This document shows positions 7,057 through 15,873 of a DNA stretch of 42,647 bases, piece by piece. Location: assembly GCA_024639505.1 (NCBI GenBank), contig JAHEIE010000015.1, positions 1-42,647 of the forward strand, given 5' to 3'. The notes below the pieces were generated by a model. It was not told the DNA's origin. It did no database searches and saw only the letters and a program-made list of their open reading frames with translations. The number at the start of each line of letters is the position of its first letter. Within the stretch, counting starts at the first letter, position 1. A program made the position numbers and the translations under genes. The DNA comes from Crocinitomicaceae bacterium (GTDB lineage Bacteria; Bacteroidota; Bacteroidia; Flavobacteriales_D; CAJJDF01).

Positions 7057-7827
7057 TTACAGCCTTCTATTCCCAATCATTTTTGAAATTAGTTTGTACA
7101 ACTCACTTAATTCTTTATTGTCTTTAAGAATTTCGAGGTGATTATTCATTGTGAATGTATCGCCCCTCAATGCAGGCCCAGTTTGATTGTCAATCGCTTT
7201 ACCTGTATTGTTTTTCTCAAATACTTCTTTGATTAATGGTTGCAATAAACTAAAATCTACTCCTTGGTTTTCGCATAAATCTTGCCCTATTACTTGCATG
7301 AAATTGGCGAAATTACATACAAAAACAGCTGACAAATGGAGTTTTTTCCTTTGTTCAGATGAGAGCTCAATGACTCTGTTCGTTAATTTTTGAGCTAAAT
7401 CAGAAAGGTTTTTTAAGCTTTTTTCATTATTTGCTTCAATGCAAATTGGGATTTCGGTAAAATCGGCCTGGTGATTTTTTGTAAAGGTTTGTAACGGATA
7501 AAAACTACCAAAGTTAGAGGATGTAGAAATAAAGGAATCAATCCCAACACTTCCTGAGGTGTGAACCACTAATTTGTTGCCCAACTTCAATCGATTCCCA
7601 ATTTCGGTAATCGAATTGTCAGTAGTAGCCAGAATATATAAATCACTTTTCTTGTTTATTTTGTCAAAATCATCAGTATGCTTAGCGTTTAGTTTTTCGG
7701 CTAAATATTTAGCATTCTTTATGCTTCTGCTGTACACATCAACCACATTCAAACCAGCCGAAACAAGAGCTGCTCCCAAGTTGTGAGCAACGTTTCCCGA
7801 ACCGATAAGTGTGATGTTTTGTATCAT
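7057..7827 (-). CDS. NAD(P)-binding, DUF2520-type dehydrogenase-like protein
   Basis: A 256-residue protein with a Rossmann nucleotide-binding start (ITLIGSGNVAHNLG, residues 4-17) and a C-terminal half typical of Rossmann-like/DUF2520 proteins (LSAVFVCNFANFMQVIGQDL; then TGPALRGD). These resemble the ProC/ketopantoate-reductase fold; the substrate is unknown. The frame extends upstream to 7896, but ATG at 7827 is chosen because the Rossmann strand begins directly after it and because it overlaps the ccmF stop as ATGA (7824-7827), which indicates translational coupling. Its stop lies 8 bp from the duplicated PLP gene end. Confidence 0.85.
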   Translation of the reverse strand: MIQNITLIGSGNVAHNLGAALVSAGLNVVDVYSRSIKNAKYLAEKLNAKHTDDFDKINKKSDLYILATTDNSITEIGNRLKLGNKLVVHTSGSVGIDSFISTSSNFGSFYPLQTFTKNHQADFTEIPICIEANNEKSLKNLSDLAQKLTNRVIELSSEQRKKLHLSAVFVCNFANFMQVIGQDLCENQGVDFSLLQPLIKEVFEKNNTGKAIDNQTGPALRGDTFTMNNHLEILKDNKELSELYKLISKMIGNRRL

Positions 7828-10580
7828 TTTTCTCTTTTTACTCTGTATATCACGGCCATGATAGAGCCAACTAACATAAGTACCACACCCAACCAAAGTA
7901 AATTGATAAGTGGGAATGTTTTTGCTTGCATGATAATGAATTCTTTCCCTGTAATATCCAACGAAATTTTTCTTGGCGAAATTAATGTGGAATCTTCTGT
8001 GTAGGTAGGAATAGATATTCCCATCAGCGCAACTTTCATTCCGTAATCTTCATCTATAACTGGTAATGGGGGTTTCAAAGAGGAATCTTGCTGAATCAAA
8101 TACACCAAAGTTTGTTGTTTAGCTTCCATTTTTTGTTGGTAATCCACAAATTTTAAATTCACAACACCTGCTTGGCTATTTCCTTCGTAAGGAAACTGCT
8201 GATTGTTTTCCACGATCACCATTCCGTGAGTTGTAACAATGGTATCTCCCACCTCAGCAATGTAGTTTTCGTAAGGCATATAACCGTCATTTTTTCCTTC
8301 GAATATAGCTGGATCTGGATATTTAATGTGTGAAAACACATCGTGACCTGCATAATGTTTAGTAGAAGGTTCGGCCACATTTCCAAATCTCTCGTTCAAT
8401 TGAACAAATGGAGTTAACGTAAATTCTTTGACTCCCGGACGATGACTTTTCCATGCTTTTGCCAATGAATCGGGACCTACAAGCTGCCAGTATTTAGCAT
8501 TTCCTGCGAAAAAATCTTTGGTTACCTTATGCGATTCTTTGGCTTGGTAATATTCTCCAAAATACTCAACTACAGTACCTTTTTCGTATGAAATAGGTTC
8601 GGGTTTAAAATAATCTACTTCGTAATAAATATTAATCCCTTCTTGTCTTCTGCTTCGGTACGACACAAAATATTCTCTCATGTAATTGGTGTCTCCCAAT
8701 GTAATTTGAACATCTTCGTTGTTCTTGAATGTTTCGCTCAATGAGGCTAAATCAAATTTCCCGCCCTTGTTATGAGATAATTTTTTACTTTGAGAATTAG
8801 AAATAAGTGCTCCAAACAAAATTAAGCCAAAACCGATGTGCGCTATGGAAGCTCCTGCAAAATTGAGTTTTCCTTTCAGAAAACGCACAAAGTAATCCAT
8901 ATTCCCAACTACTGCATAGATAGAAGTAAAAAGCAAGGCTATGTAAACAAGAGTTTCTGCCGATGCAAATTCTAAGCCATCAAATGTAAATACCATCAAA
9001 CTAATTGCTGTGAGAACCCCAGATACGATAAATGACAAGGCTATGTTTTTGAAAAATAATTTGGCTGGCATTCCTTTGTATCTCAAGAATTGGCCAAAAC
9101 CAACAAAAAGAGTCACAAAAACAGCAAATGCACCTTGGCGAATGTTGTAATGCTGCAATACATTTTCTTTTCCTGCAATGTCTGTTCCAAATAATCTATT
9201 CCATACAGGAAATGAATTGTCTACAAATATTTGGATACAAGCAATGAACAAAACCAAACTACCCATAAACATCCAAAACTCTCTGCTCCACAATTTGTCT
9301 TCTGTTTTTGCTTTCGGAAAATTTTTGATTGAAGCAATCACAACAAAAACCAATGTAGCGATAGTTCCCAAAATGAATACAATTCCTGTTGCAGGAATTC
9401 CTGCTACTAAAGTTGCACTATCGGCAGTTAGTGTCATCACAAACAAAAAGATAGAAATTACGGTGTACATCAATCTGTGTTGTTTTCCTTTGAGTAGCAT
9501 AAAGACTGATAGCCAAACAAAAAACAAAATGTACAGCAGCAATTGGCTTAACATTCCATTGTCTGTGAATGAATGAACAGAGCTATCGCCCAGCACTCCA
9601 CTTTTGGTCAAAAAAGTAGAGTATAAAACCAAAATAAACGATAAGAAAGTAAGAATGTAAGTAAAAAACAAAGAGCTTCCTTTTCGTTGATTTGCCAACA
9701 TCAAATGCCCTGCGCCTACCAAAGTCAACCAAGGAATATAAGAAACATTTTCGACTGGGTCCCAAGCCCAAAACCCTCCAAAACTAAGAGATTCATAAGC
9801 CCACATTCCTCCCATCAAAATTCCTACTCCCAGAACACCAACTCCCAAGAAAGTCCAGGTGATTGTTTCTTTAATCCACTCGTTCAGTTTGTTTCGCATA
9901 AGACCAGCAATGGCATAAGAAAACGGAACAACTGTTACTGCAAATCCGAAAAATAAGGTTGGAGGATGAATCACCATCCAATAATTTTGCAACAATGGAT
10001 TAAGTCCTTGACCATCCTTAAACATTGGTAGTTTAGAAACGTAATCTTTCATTTCTGTCCAAGGTAATCCAAGGTTTTCTGGTAGATTTTTGATAAGAAG
10101 AAAAACGTTGTTTCCAATTTTGAAATCAAAAATAAAGATACCTAGCAACATAGAATTCAAGAATACCTGAGAAAGAACAAATATTGTCATGACGGAGGCT
10201 TCCCATTCTTTGGCTTTTTTTATCAAAACATTCCCAATCACTACATTCCAGAACATCCAAAGCAAGAAACTACCTTCTTGACCTCCCCAAAAACAAGAAA
10301 TCAGGTATTCTAGTGGCATGGAATCATTGGAGTATTTCCATACATAGTGAAACTCATAAAAATGTCCATAAATCAATACATACAAAAGTGTAACAACACC
10401 TAACAAGCCAATAGAATGGATTCTGAAAGAGAGGCGACCTGCTTTTTTCCACTGAGAAGAAAGTGCTACATCATTTGAGTTTCGAAACGAAAAAAAATAG
10501 GAAAGCGCTGAAAATATTGCTGTTACGAAAGAAAAAAATACTAGAAAGTATCCAAAATTACTTAAAAATGTATGTTCCAA
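7824..10580 (-). CDS. ccmF: Cytochrome c biogenesis protein, CcmF/CcsA family
   Basis: A 918-residue polytopic inner-membrane protein of cytochrome c maturation that handles haem and delivers it to apocytochrome c. The family marks are GGQEGSFLLW (about residues 98-108), NPLLQNYWMVIHPPTLFFGF (about 195-215, with the conserved His) and the tryptophan-rich haem motif GGFWAWDPVENVSYIPW (about 267-284). About 250 C-terminal residues after the main membrane block form a soluble region before a last membrane helix. The start is TTG at 10580: an in-frame TAG lies upstream and no ATG is available near the first membrane segment. A minus-strand TATATTTG box lies 23 bp upstream. The 3' end overlaps the DUF2520 gene by 4 bp. 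Confidence 0.92.
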   Translation of the reverse strand: MEHTFLSNFGYFLVFFSFVTAIFSALSYFFSFRNSNDVALSSQWKKAGRLSFRIHSIGLLGVVTLLYVLIYGHFYEFHYVWKYSNDSMPLEYLISCFWGGQEGSFLLWMFWNVVIGNVLIKKAKEWEASVMTIFVLSQVFLNSMLLGIFIFDFKIGNNVFLLIKNLPENLGLPWTEMKDYVSKLPMFKDGQGLNPLLQNYWMVIHPPTLFFGFAVTVVPFSYAIAGLMRNKLNEWIKETITWTFLGVGVLGVGILMGGMWAYESLSFGGFWAWDPVENVSYIPWLTLVGAGHLMLANQRKGSSLFFTYILTFLSFILVLYSTFLTKSGVLGDSSVHSFTDNGMLSQLLLYILFFVWLSVFMLLKGKQHRLMYTVISIFLFVMTLTADSATLVAGIPATGIVFILGTIATLVFVVIASIKNFPKAKTEDKLWSREFWMFMGSLVLFIACIQIFVDNSFPVWNRLFGTDIAGKENVLQHYNIRQGAFAVFVTLFVGFGQFLRYKGMPAKLFFKNIALSFIVSGVLTAISLMVFTFDGLEFASAETLVYIALLFTSIYAVVGNMDYFVRFLKGKLNFAGASIAHIGFGLILFGALISNSQSKKLSHNKGGKFDLASLSETFKNNEDVQITLGDTNYMREYFVSYRSRRQEGINIYYEVDYFKPEPISYEKGTVVEYFGEYYQAKESHKVTKDFFAGNAKYWQLVGPDSLAKAWKSHRPGVKEFTLTPFVQLNERFGNVAEPSTKHYAGHDVFSHIKYPDPAIFEGKNDGYMPYENYIAEVGDTIVTTHGMVIVENNQQFPYEGNSQAGVVNLKFVDYQQKMEAKQQTLVYLIQQDSSLKPPLPVIDEDYGMKVALMGISIPTYTEDSTLISPRKISLDITGKEFIIMQAKTFPLINLLWLGVVLMLVGSIMAVIYRVKREK

Positions 10581-10602
10581 TTTGATAGATTTTTGTTGAC
10601 TA

Positions 10603-10610
10603 CAAATATA
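10603..10610 (-). promoter_or_regulatory. -7 promoter box of ccmF
   Basis: On the minus strand TATATTTG fits the Bacteroidota -7 consensus exactly and lies 23 bp before the TTG start of ccmF, giving a short leader. Confidence 0.5.
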
Positions 10611-10705
10611 GGGAATCAGGAATTGAGAAAAGGTATTTTGAACTGATTAATACTCTTTATTATTTTATATCAAGTGGATAAGGTGTTAATTAGTTAAGAT
10701 GAGGA

Positions 10706-11572
10706 TTATGGCTTTAGTTCGCCAAAAATCTCTGCGGCATGCTCAAAAATAATAAGATGACCCTCATCTTCATAGAGTTTCAATTCGGAGTTTCTGCACT
10801 CGTTCGTCATCAATTCAGCCCATTGATAAGGCACATTATTGTCTTCTTTTCCTTGCCAAAACTGAACTCTTCCTTTTATCTCTTTCAATTCAAAACCCCA
10901 TTTTTCCACCAAAATAGTTGAGATTTCGTGAGCAACTCCTTGGCTACCATTTCTAAAAGACTCCTTGAACATAGATTCAATCACTTCCATCACTTTTTCA
11001 TTTTTCAAAACCACCTGGTCAGGTTCGCTCATTATCTGCAGGAAATTTTTCAAGGCTTTTTTGGGCTTTTTTGCCAATTGTTTAGCTTGTACTTTCAATA
11101 AAATTTTCAATAAAAACGGCATTGATTTTGCCAAACTCAGCATAGTTTTTACCTCTTTCGAAAGTACTTTCTTACTTTCGGTGGTTAGTGGCGCAAATCC
11201 ACTAATGATTCCTGTTTTGTGAATTTTTTCAGGAAATAAATACGAAAAACCGAGTGCAAATGGCGAGCCTGCCGACATGCCAACAACAGAGTAGGAGGCT
11301 AGCTCCAATTTCTCGGTAAGTACTTTTAAATCTTGAGCAAAACTTAAAATTGTTCCTGCAGGATTAAAATCAGAGATTCCGTGCCCCGGTCTGTCCACAG
11401 TGAGTATTCTCAATTCTTTTTCTTTCGCAAACGAAAGGTTATAGTGCATTTCCAATCTAGAACTTTGTGAACCATGACAATAAAGAATCGGAAAACCTGC
11501 GGGGTTTCCATATTCGGCAAATCCTAGTTTACGATTGTCTGGCAAAATGATGTGTTGTTCGGTTGGTTTCAA
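10706..11572 (-). CDS. Alpha/beta hydrolase
   Basis: A 288-residue alpha/beta-hydrolase fold protein. It shows the oxyanion-hole strand YCHGSQSSR (residues 30-38), the Asp-rich DRPGHGISDF segment, the nucleophile elbow GMSAGS (serine near residue 98), and a terminal DEGH supplying the catalytic His. Substrate unknown. No signal peptide, so probably cytoplasmic. The start is TTG at 11572; an in-frame TAA lies 21 codon-bases upstream and the next ATG is well inside the fold. It is divergent from the FAD oxidoreductase gene with a 170-bp gap. Confidence 0.85.
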   Translation of the reverse strand: MKPTEQHIILPDNRKLGFAEYGNPAGFPILYCHGSQSSRLEMHYNLSFAKEKELRILTVDRPGHGISDFNPAGTILSFAQDLKVLTEKLELASYSVVGMSAGSPFALGFSYLFPEKIHKTGIISGFAPLTTESKKVLSKEVKTMLSLAKSMPFLLKILLKVQAKQLAKKPKKALKNFLQIMSEPDQVVLKNEKVMEVIESMFKESFRNGSQGVAHEISTILVEKWGFELKEIKGRVQFWQGKEDNNVPYQWAELMTNECRNSELKLYEDEGHLIIFEHAAEIFGELKP

Positions 11573-11712
11573 GAGTACTGAATTATTGGAAAATTATATC
11601 ATTTCCAGTTAGTTAGTTTAGAATACAAAGGTAAGTAAATTTCAGTTTTTCAAGATTTCTAGATACTTAGATTTCATTTTTTTATTTCCATCCTTCTCAC
11701 CTTAACAAGTTT

Positions 11713-11720
11713 TATATTTG
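11713..11720 (+). promoter_or_regulatory. -7 promoter box of the FAD oxidoreductase gene
   Basis: TATATTTG fits the TAnnTTTG consensus exactly and lies 22 bp before the ATG at 11743. Confidence 0.55.
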
Positions 11721-11742
11721 TAACAGAAAAAATTAGAAAACA

Positions 11743-12987
11743 ATGGAAAAAAAAACTCATACAATTCATATTATAGGTGGCGGAATAAGTGGACTTGTAG
11801 CAGCACAAGTACTCGAAAATCATGGTGTAAGCCCCGTAATTATAGAGGGTACAGACAAAGTAGGTGGCAGAGTGAAAACCGATACTGTAAATGGATATAA
11901 GTTAGATCATGGATTTCAGGTTTTGCTTACTGCATACCCAGCAGCCAAACAATACTTGGATTACGATTGTCTAGATTTACAAAAATTTGTTCCTGGTGCT
12001 TCAATTTTTAAAAATAAAAATCAAAAAATAATTGGAGATCCTCTCAGAGATATATCCTTGATTTTTTCTACTCTATTTTCAGGAATTGGTACTGTTTCCG
12101 ACAAAATAAAAATAATGAAACTAAATACCTATTTGAAAAAGAAAAGCATAGAGGCGATTTTTGAAGAAAAAGAAGATAATACTTTCAATTATCTCAAGAA
12201 TTACGGCTTTTCGGAAGGAATGATTGCTGATTTTTTTACACCATTTTTTAGTGGGATTTTTCTCGAAACCAAACTCGAAACATCCAGCCGAATGTTTGAG
12301 TTTGTATACAAAATGTTTGGCCAAGGAGCTGCAGCAGTTCCAAAAGGAGGAATGGAAGAAATTCCTAAACAACTGAAAAAGAATTTGAAGAACACAAAAT
12401 TTCTATTCAATACCAAAGTGTCAAATGTAAAGGATGGAAAAATCAAATTGGCAGACGGAACCGAAATCCCTAGTGAATATACTATTATTGCTACCGAGCC
12501 AAGTAAGTTAGTTTCTAATTTGGCAAATCAATCTGTTGAGTGGAAATCGTGCGATACTTTGTATTTTAATGCTCCCAAAAGAATCATCAAAAAGCCACTT
12601 ATTGGACTCGTTCCTGATAAAAATTCGTTAATTAATAACTTGTTTTATCCAACAAGTTTAGCCACTCAACCAGGTGGAGTGGAAGAACTACTGTCTGTAA
12701 CGGTGATAAATAACAAAGGAATGAATGACGAAGAATTGACCAAAAAGGTGCAAAATGAACTCTCTGAGCTATGCGAGATTCGCGATACGCAATTCCTGAA
12801 ATTGTATAAAATCCCAATGTCTTTGCCTGATTTGAGAGATTTACGTTATTCGATTTTACCCTCAGAAACTCACCTTTCGTCAGGAATTTTGTTGGCTGGC
12901 GATACTCAGCTCAATGGTTCTCTCAATGCCGCAATGATTTCAGGTGAAAGAGCGGCTTTGGCTGTTGTACAGGCTTTGGATAATTAG
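11743..12987 (+). CDS. FAD-dependent amine-oxidase/desaturase-like oxidoreductase
   Basis: A 414-residue flavoprotein with the dinucleotide-binding motif IIGGGISGLVAA (residues 9-20), the following acidic strand end VIIEG, and the amine oxidase/phytoene desaturase signature VGGRVKTDTVNGYKLDHGFQ (residues 41-60). The C-terminal GILLAGDTQLNGSLNAAMISGERAA is the FAD ribityl-binding motif of that superfamily. It is close to protoporphyrinogen oxidase and plant-type phytoene desaturase relatives, but I cannot name its substrate. It lies 5 kb from the carotenoid fusion gene, which is not enough to call it a carotenoid enzyme. A good -7 box precedes the gene. Confidence 0.85.
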   Translation: MEKKTHTIHIIGGGISGLVAAQVLENHGVSPVIIEGTDKVGGRVKTDTVNGYKLDHGFQVLLTAYPAAKQYLDYDCLDLQKFVPGASIFKNKNQKIIGDPLRDISLIFSTLFSGIGTVSDKIKIMKLNTYLKKKSIEAIFEEKEDNTFNYLKNYGFSEGMIADFFTPFFSGIFLETKLETSSRMFEFVYKMFGQGAAAVPKGGMEEIPKQLKKNLKNTKFLFNTKVSNVKDGKIKLADGTEIPSEYTIIATEPSKLVSNLANQSVEWKSCDTLYFNAPKRIIKKPLIGLVPDKNSLINNLFYPTSLATQPGGVEELLSVTVINNKGMNDEELTKKVQNELSELCEIRDTQFLKLYKIPMSLPDLRDLRYSILPSETHLSSGILLAGDTQLNGSLNAAMISGERAALAVVQALDN

Positions 12988-13301
12988 TAAATGCAGCTTT
13001 AGTTGGAGTGAATTATCTTGAACGTTTTTTATTTGGCTGATGGAGTTTTCGGAGCACAAGTCCATGCTTTTATGGCGGTCATAATTACTTTTTCTTTACC
13101 AATTTATTTTCCCTTTTTGACATTCATAAGAGATTTTTCAACAATATTATTTTTTTTAGAAAATGACACAAATATGACAGAATAATCGACTTAGTGGACT
13201 AGATGTTCAAAATGGATGTCTTTTTATGTTGAAAGATCAACTGTTTTTCTCATTCACAAACCTAATAATTTCTGTAAATTCGAACTCAAACAAAGGAACT
13301 C
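12988..13301. other. 314-bp gap without a convincing gene
   Basis: A T-rich stretch between the FAD oxidoreductase gene and kdsC. One plus-strand frame of about 55 codons starting at a TTG near 13018 is open but has no recognisable family and no promoter box. A purine-rich AAAGGA stands just before the kdsC start. I see no RNA gene or repeat. Confidence 0.5.
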
Positions 13302-13832
13302 ATGGAAAAACCAAGCTACAAACAAAAATTACATCAAATTCAAGCCGTTTTTTTGGATATTGACGGAGTCATTACAGATGGAAAAGTAATCATGCATCCT
13401 TCGGGTGAATTTCTAAGGAATATGAGTACTCGCGATGGGTATGCAATTAAAAAAGCAGCGAATTCTGGGGTAAAAGTATTTGTGATTTCGGGAGGTAGCT
13501 CCCAAAGTATGCGAAAGCGTTTGGAGTTTTTGGATGTATTAGAAATACACATGTCTGTGAAGGATAAAGTGGCTGTAATGAACGAAATTCTTGTTGCTCA
13601 CAACTTAACTACTGCACAAGCATTGTACATGGGCGATGATATTCCTGATTATGAAATCATGCAAGAAGTAGGCATCTCTGCATGTCCCAAAGATGCATGC
13701 AACGAAATATTAGGAATAGCAGATTATGTTTCGCACAAAAATGGAGGAAATGGAGCTGTGCGAGATGTGCTAGAGCAAGTTCTAAAAATAAAAGGAAAAT
13801 GGATGGACGAATTCACCACTCAGTCCAATTAA
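13302..13832 (+). CDS. kdsC: 3-deoxy-D-manno-octulosonate 8-phosphate phosphatase (KdsC-type HAD)
   Basis: A 176-residue capless HAD-superfamily phosphatase: the catalytic DID motif is D19 and D21 (FLDIDGVITDG), the motif II region is FVISGGSS, and the acidic motif is GDDIPD (G111-D113). Length and the C-terminal KNGGNGAVRDVLEQ region match KdsC, which releases Kdo from Kdo-8-phosphate for lipopolysaccharide. ATG start with AAAGGA a few bases upstream. The M61 peptidase gene begins 25 bp later on the same strand, so co-transcription is likely. Confidence 0.9.
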   Translation: MEKPSYKQKLHQIQAVFLDIDGVITDGKVIMHPSGEFLRNMSTRDGYAIKKAANSGVKVFVISGGSSQSMRKRLEFLDVLEIHMSVKDKVAVMNEILVAHNLTTAQALYMGDDIPDYEIMQEVGISACPKDACNEILGIADYVSHKNGGNGAVRDVLEQVLKIKGKWMDEFTTQSN

Positions 13833-13857
13833 TTGTAATATTCTTGATTTTATCTTT

Positions 13858-15513
13858 ATGAAATACCAGCTCAATCGTTCCCAGTCTCATCAGCATTATT
13901 TGTTGATACAGCTAGCCGCAATAACTCCCGAAAACGAAACTATTCTTCAACTCCCAGCCTGGAGGCCAGGAAGATACGAACTAGGGAATTTTGCAAAAAA
14001 CATCAAGGAATTCTATGTGACGAACAAGGATGGAAAAAAACTTGAGGTTCAGAAAACAACGAAAGATCAATGGCTTGTGAATACAACTGAGGTGAACGAA
14101 ATAATTGTTTCTTACTCTTATTATTCAATTGATTTTAATGCAGGTTCAACATATTTGGGGTACGAAGTTTTGTACGTAAATCCTGTGAATTGCTTTGTGT
14201 ACATTCCTAACCAAATCAACCAAACTTGTGAGGTAGAAATTCCTATAGAAAGCAATGAGAAAATAGCCTGTGGAGTTTCTTTTTTTGAGGGTAAAATTAG
14301 AACTCAAGATTTCCACGAATTGGCAGATACTCCTTTTCTTGTGAGTCAATATCTTCAAGAAAAAAGCTTTGAGGTGAATGACGTGAAATTTTATGTGTGG
14401 TTTTATGGCGAATGTAAACCACAATGGGAAAAAGTAATTATCGATTTCAAAAGATTCACGGAATATCAGGTTCAAAAATTTGGTGATTTTCCAGTAAAGG
14501 AATACCATTTTATCAATATCATTCATCCTCACAAAGCTTATCACGGTGTGGAACACACTACTTCTACCATAATAGTGTTGGGGCCGAGTTACGAGGTGAT
14601 GAATGAGCGCTACGTGGATTTATTGGGTGTGAGTTCTCACGAATTGTATCACGCCTGGAACATCAAAACGATTCGCCCTGCCGAGATGAATCCTTACGAT
14701 TATACGCAAGAAAATTATTCCAAATTGGGTTATGTAGCCGAAGGTGTAACGACTTACATGGGTGATTTGATGTTGCACGAGTCGGGAGTGTTTGATAAAA
14801 AAGCTTATGCCAATGAACTGAATCAATACTTACGAAGGCATTATTCAAACGGAGGAAGATTGAATAAATCCGTAGCAGATTCTTCTTATGATACTTGGCT
14901 GGATGGCTACTCGGTGGGAGCACCCGATAGAAAATCTTCCATTTACATCGAAGGAGCTTTGGTGTCTTTTATGATTGATACCAAGATTAGAGAAGGGAGT
15001 AATCACACAAGGTCGATGCATGACGTTATGAAAGATTTGTATGAAGATTTTGGTAAAAAAGCAATTGGATACACCGAATTGGATTATAAGAAAAGTATAG
15101 AAACTCACAGTAAACAATCTTTTGACGAATTTTTTGATCATTACATTTGGGGGTGCGAGGATTTTACGAATGAACTGAAAATTTGTTTGAAACAAAGAGG
15201 GTTTGAGCTAGTGAAAAACTCTTCTGCAAATGCAATGGAGCGGTTTGGGATAATTACAAAGCCAGAAGAACTAAAAGAGGCTGTGATTCTTCATGTGGCA
15301 GAGAATTCATCTGCTTGGAATTCTGGATTGGCACGAGAGGACAAAATAATTTCTGTAAATGGATATGTAATAGACAATAATCTGAATCAATGGTTGAATT
15401 ATTTTGAAGGAGATTCTATTTCTATGCAAGTGGAAAAGGGAGGTAAATTGGAAGTTGTATCGTTGGGTTCTCCAAATGAATTTCAGTTTTGGGATTACAA
15501 AGTAACGGGATGA
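13858..15513 (+). CDS. M61 family metallopeptidase with C-terminal PDZ domain
   Basis: A 551-residue M61 (glycyl-aminopeptidase type) zinc peptidase. An N-terminal beta-sandwich opens with LPAWRPGRYELGNFAKNI, characteristic of the family. The zinc site is H261-E262-L-Y-H265 (SSHELYHAWN) with a third ligand near E295 in VAEGVTTYMGD. A PDZ-like domain occupies about residues 455-535 (VILHVAENSSAWNSGLAREDKI). No signal peptide is evident, so a cytoplasmic location is likely. Its stop overlaps the start of the pterin dehydratase gene as ATGA. Confidence 0.92.
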   Translation: MKYQLNRSQSHQHYLLIQLAAITPENETILQLPAWRPGRYELGNFAKNIKEFYVTNKDGKKLEVQKTTKDQWLVNTTEVNEIIVSYSYYSIDFNAGSTYLGYEVLYVNPVNCFVYIPNQINQTCEVEIPIESNEKIACGVSFFEGKIRTQDFHELADTPFLVSQYLQEKSFEVNDVKFYVWFYGECKPQWEKVIIDFKRFTEYQVQKFGDFPVKEYHFINIIHPHKAYHGVEHTTSTIIVLGPSYEVMNERYVDLLGVSSHELYHAWNIKTIRPAEMNPYDYTQENYSKLGYVAEGVTTYMGDLMLHESGVFDKKAYANELNQYLRRHYSNGGRLNKSVADSSYDTWLDGYSVGAPDRKSSIYIEGALVSFMIDTKIREGSNHTRSMHDVMKDLYEDFGKKAIGYTELDYKKSIETHSKQSFDEFFDHYIWGCEDFTNELKICLKQRGFELVKNSSANAMERFGIITKPEELKEAVILHVAENSSAWNSGLAREDKIISVNGYVIDNNLNQWLNYFEGDSISMQVEKGGKLEVVSLGSPNEFQFWDYKVTG

Positions 15514-15791
15514 ATAGAGAGGAAAAAATAGGAGAGGTGATGAGGCAATTTCCTGATTGGGAGAGGGAAGGTGAATATCTAAGGAAAACATTTGTATTTC
15601 CTTCCTTTCATTTGGCTATCCAATCTATGCAAGATTTGGTTTCGCATATCAATGAACTAAATCATCATCCGGAGTGGAATAATATATACAATCGTATAGA
15701 AGTGAAATTAACAACTCACGATACTGGTGGAATTACAGAGAAAGATCTCCAGCTTTTGGTTTTGATAGAAAAACACTGGGGTAAAAGTTAA
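15510..15791 (+). CDS. 4a-hydroxytetrahydrobiopterin dehydratase (pterin carbinolamine dehydratase)
   Basis: A 93-residue protein of the PCD/PhhB family, which dehydrates 4a-hydroxytetrahydropterin after aromatic amino acid hydroxylation. The family signature is clear: FHLAIQSMQDLVSHINELNH, then HPEWNNIYNRIEVKLTTHDT, then GGITEKD. The start at ATG 15510 overlaps the M61 stop codon (ATGA at 15510-15513); the frame extends slightly upstream, but the family length fits this start. No aromatic hydroxylase gene is in the window. Confidence 0.93.
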   Translation: MNREEKIGEVMRQFPDWEREGEYLRKTFVFPSFHLAIQSMQDLVSHINELNHHPEWNNIYNRIEVKLTTHDTGGITEKDLQLLVLIEKHWGKS

Positions 15792-15810
15792 ATTACCCTT
15801 AAGAGTAATT
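15791..15810. other. 20-bp near-perfect palindrome
   Basis: AATTAC and GTAATT arms with an inner CTTAAG core form a 20-bp palindrome with one mismatched pair, directly at the stop of the pterin dehydratase gene and 64 bp before the next start. It could be an operator; chance in A+T-rich DNA is possible. Confidence 0.3.
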
Positions 15811-15873
15811 GTGCCTTAGTAGATTACCATTCTTTTTTTAGTACTTTCGAGGCAAGTTTACTATCTTACTATT

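Noticed and set aside
9178-9576. A 132-codon plus-strand frame inside ccmF.
   Set aside because: It lies wholly antisense to strongly conserved ccmF sequence and has no family features.
11743-12987. Possible carotenoid desaturase partner for the crtY-blh module.
   Set aside because: The fold is shared by many FAD oxidoreductases and the gene is 5 kb away with its own promoter; nothing in the sequence fixes a carotenoid substrate.
13018-13188. An open frame of about 55 codons from a TTG in the gap before kdsC.
   Set aside because: It has no recognisable family, no ATG, no promoter box, and its hydrophobic look follows from T-rich DNA.
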